Assembly: GCA_030603365.1 (NCBI GenBank)
Contig: JAUVXV010000012.1
Span: forward strand, 1-64,000
Length of the DNA stretch: 64,000 bases
Source of the DNA: Candidatus Heimdallarchaeota archaeon
GTDB taxonomy: Archaea; Asgardarchaeota; Heimdallarchaeia; Heimdallarchaeales; Heimdallarchaeaceae
Reading direction: 5' to 3'
How positions within the stretch are numbered: position 1 is the stretch's first letter; every line of letters begins with the position of its first letter. The translations under genes and the position numbers were made by a program. Positions 62,012 to 64,000 of this stretch are shown here, one piece after another. Below the pieces are notes generated by a model. It saw only the letters and a list, made by a program, of their open reading frames with translations, searched no databases and had not been told where the DNA came from.

Positions 62012-62656
62012 TCATCTTTTCTTCTCTAATTCTTTATCTTTTTTTGCGATTCTTTCAACTAAATCTTTGAAACCACGAGGTTCTTGATCTGAGTCAAATG
62101 TGAAAACAACAGGACGACGTTTACGTTCGACATCAAGTGCTCTAGCAATCTTTCCTGCTTCATATTTCTCTCTTACCTGGGATTTCTTTCCAATCCAGAC
62201 ATATATTTCGTCATAAGCATCTAAAACAAAGGAATCATTTGATTTTAGGTTCTTATATTTTATTGGAACCTCTTTAGTTTGAATTGTGCCATCGTCTTTT
62301 TGGATTATCTGAAGTAATTTATAATCAATATCCGCTTTCAATTCAAAGTGTTTTAAGAATCCAGGGGTATCACCTTCAATAACCTGAAAATCAAGTAATT
62401 CTTTGAATTCTTCAGGTTCATCTCCTTCCATAATTGTTTTGATAAGTAGATCTTTGTTTTCTTCTTCGACAACCTTAGCTGTCCAAGCACCTACAGCTTT
62501 ATCATCACAATAAGATTTAGACCCTAACCAAATCCAAATATGAGTGGATGTTGTAATAAGATAAACATCACCATTTAGAAATTTATAAGGTTCTTTTACT
62601 GGATTTAGCCTTTTTCTAACTACGTGATAAACATTCATGTTAACACTTATTTTCAT
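62012..62656 (-). CDS. Gelsolin-like two-domain protein
   Basis: 214 residues, two gelsolin-type repeats without other domains. Repeat 1 at about 22-105 has DVYLITTSTHIWIWLGSKS; repeat 2 at about 115-205 has DSFVLDAYDEIYVWIGKKSQ followed by the long helix EKYEAGKIARALDV. Short gelsolin-domain proteins are a hallmark of Asgard archaea, where they bind and regulate the actin homologues. The Asp/Glu residues typical of the calcium site are partly present. It is a single-gene unit, divergent from 62754. Confidence 0.9.
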   Translation of the reverse strand: MKISVNMNVYHVVRKRLNPVKEPYKFLNGDVYLITTSTHIWIWLGSKSYCDDKAVGAWTAKVVEEENKDLLIKTIMEGDEPEEFKELLDFQVIEGDTPGFLKHFELKADIDYKLLQIIQKDDGTIQTKEVPIKYKNLKSNDSFVLDAYDEIYVWIGKKSQVREKYEAGKIARALDVERKRRPVVFTFDSDQEPRGFKDLVERIAKKDKELEKKR

Positions 62657-62753
62657 CAGAGCATAAAAGATTTATGAAAAAAGCAATCGTATAACTTATT
62701 TTTTGATTGCTTAACTCGTAAGATTTTAATAGTTTTAAGAAGATAAAATCCTT

Positions 62754-63422
62754 ATGAGTAATCTAGGCAACGAAGAATCACTTTTTGCTGATGAAGAAGA
62801 TGAACCTTTGTGGAAACAGATAACAGAGAAAATTAAACCTTTTCTTACTCAAGAAGATATTGTTAACATGGATTTGGATAGTTTTTCTGCTCTAGTTAAA
62901 AGATTACATGGAATCAAAGAGCTTACAGAGCATGAGATGTCCTATGCAAAAAAGAATAGAGATTTGATTTTGATTAGAATGGGTCTTTTCCATAATATTC
63001 CAGATCTAACTGAAGATGATTTAGAGGTAGCGCTGAAGCAAATATCTGTCAGATTAGCAACCTACTATTATAGTAATAATGTAGCTAACTCGTTAGAAGA
63101 AGCTCAAAATATTGTTTTAGAAGTTATGCGACAAGGTTTTACAACCAGTGTAACCGTCAGCTTAAATCCTGAAGAAGAGATAATTAAACTTAGAGAGAAA
63201 CTAAGTATCATTTCAAGGGTTAATCTTGAAAATGCAAAAGACATTGCATCTTTACTAACCAAAACTAAGGATAAACTGATGAACATAGGAATATCAGGCT
63301 CTGTTTTTTATGAGATAGAAAAATTCTGTCAAATGCTTAAAAGGCAAAGAGAAGAAGATCTACCAACTAAAACTGAAATACTAGATGCCTCCTTTGAATG
63401 GCAAGTCAAAATTCAAAAGTGA
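62754..63422 (+). CDS. Hypothetical helical protein
   Basis: 222 residues, acidic N-terminus (EESLFADEEDEPLWKQI) then mostly helices; no recognised domain, cysteine motif or membrane segment. Expected TATA and GGTGA-type features are weak upstream. It overlaps nothing and is followed within 6 bp by the next gene, so the two form one unit. Function unknown. Confidence 0.7.
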   Translation: MSNLGNEESLFADEEDEPLWKQITEKIKPFLTQEDIVNMDLDSFSALVKRLHGIKELTEHEMSYAKKNRDLILIRMGLFHNIPDLTEDDLEVALKQISVRLATYYYSNNVANSLEEAQNIVLEVMRQGFTTSVTVSLNPEEEIIKLREKLSIISRVNLENAKDIASLLTKTKDKLMNIGISGSVFYEIEKFCQMLKRQREEDLPTKTEILDASFEWQVKIQK

Positions 63423-63427
63423 GTGTA

Positions 63428-64000
63428 ATGAAAGAAGATGCAGATATACCCAAAATACCTACAATAGAAAGTCAGGAAGATGAAATTGGTACTAATGACA
63501 AATCCGACCAAGAGACACCTGGACCTATGCACAATATATCTACAAAAATCAAAGAAACGGTAAATATAGATTTATTTCTACCTCAAATACACAAATGGAT
63601 TTCTGATAAAATCAAACCAGGACCAACACTAATAATTGGAGAAAAAATCGGTGAGTTTGCTGTAAATATTTCTGAAAAAGTCCCTAGTGTTATTGCAAGA
63701 GAAAGTACTTCTTCATATGTTAGTCCAAAAGCTGAAGTGAAAGACGAATCTGATTTAGGTAAAATAGATTTGAAACCTTTTGATTTAGAAAAATTATCAT
63801 CAATTCAAGATATTTTTATCAATATTATAGTAATTTTTACTTTACGTAAAATTGATAGAGAGCATCAACAACTTCTCTTGGCTCAATGTAAAAGAATGCT
63901 TGCTAGAGATGGGCAACTCATAGTTGTAGGAGAATTCTACCCTAAATCTGTGTTCCTCTTGCCTATTGCATTTACTAAAGAAAGTATCAGAATTTTCAAA
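63428..64000 (+). CDS. Possible SAM-dependent methyltransferase (partial)
   Basis: 191 codons to the right edge, no stop, so the C-terminus is missing. The first about 50 residues are acidic and likely disordered (PKIPTIESQEDEIGTND). From about residue 70 the pattern fits a class I methyltransferase: a motif I-like TLIIGEKIGEFAVNIS, a motif IV-like IFINIIVIFTLRKI, and a motif VI-like CKRMLARDGQLIVVGEFYP. The glycine-rich loop is not canonical (G-E-K-I-G), so the binding of AdoMet is unproven. The ATG follows AAGTGAGTGTA six bases after the previous stop. Confidence 0.6.
   Translation, partial: MKEDADIPKIPTIESQEDEIGTNDKSDQETPGPMHNISTKIKETVNIDLFLPQIHKWISDKIKPGPTLIIGEKIGEFAVNISEKVPSVIARESTSSYVSPKAEVKDESDLGKIDLKPFDLEKLSSIQDIFINIIVIFTLRKIDREHQQLLLAQCKRMLARDGQLIVVGEFYPKSVFLLPIAFTKESIRIFK

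Noticed and set aside
1-64000. Insertion sequence or prophage
   Set aside because: No transposase, integrase or phage structural gene was seen, and no target-site duplications beyond the pyrimidine repeats.

Overview
The window reads as a stretch of an Asgard archaeon chromosome, AT-rich and densely coded. Support comes from four Arf-type small GTPases with extra C-terminal domains, a two-domain gelsolin-like protein, a TrmB-family regulator, archaeal TATA promoters with GGTGA-type ribosome sites, frequent TTG/GTG starts, and archaeal group 3b and group 3c-type [NiFe]-hydrogenases. A Heimdallarchaeia-like lineage is a reasonable guess, but nothing here fixes the class. No rRNA, tRNA, CRISPR array or transposase was recognised.

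Layout. 1-1988: a partial minus-strand protein with eight 28-residue repeats. 2151-19650: a signalling island made of two GTPase pairs, a GAF/PAS-like protein, a 12-PAS/DUF835/winged-helix protein, a MEDS-PAS-GAF hybrid histidine kinase, two stand-alone receivers, a second histidine kinase and a degenerate receiver. Four copies of a roughly 40-bp T-rich element, all in the same orientation relative to the gene they precede, lie upstream of the transcription units of this region. 19784-24342 (minus): a group 3b hydrogenase operon (hydB-hydG-hydD-hydA order) ending in its maturation protease. 24343-24719: a divergent control region with an inverted repeat and a hairpin-containing leader. 24720-36791 (plus): a large operon with MvhG/MvhA/MvhD-type hydrogenase, three electron-transfer subunits resembling FrhB, HydB/FlxB and HydG/FlxA, two HdrA proteins (one with an inserted GltD-like NADPH oxidoreductase), a maturation protease and a second MvhD. 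36837-38761: an epimerase-type SDR and a ferredoxin-nitroreductase.

38835-46955 and 49671-51644 hold five paralogous TPR proteins with a shared C-terminal domain; the first is split by a frameshift in an A tract. Between the fourth and fifth lie a TrmB-like regulator, two near-identical operator palindromes and a divergent membrane protein. 51721-61925 (minus) carries an ATC-hydrolase-like protein, a calcineurin-type phosphoesterase, a histidine phosphatase, a MacB/FtsX-type ABC transporter (one ATPase carries an AbrB-like and a zinc-ribbon tail) and two unknown proteins. 62012-64000 holds the gelsolin-like protein, an unknown protein and the start of a possible methyltransferase.

How it may work (inference). 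The hydrogenase region suggests H2 cycling with NAD(P) and ferredoxin through HdrA-type flavin bifurcation, although no HdrB or HdrC is present in the window. The signalling island suggests a phosphorelay that senses small molecules or redox state and is co-regulated with, and perhaps feeds into, two pairs of Arf-like GTPases. Each pair has one member with Gln and one with His at the catalytic position after the DxGG motif. This co-regulated sensor-kinase/GTPase island is the best candidate for an undescribed system.
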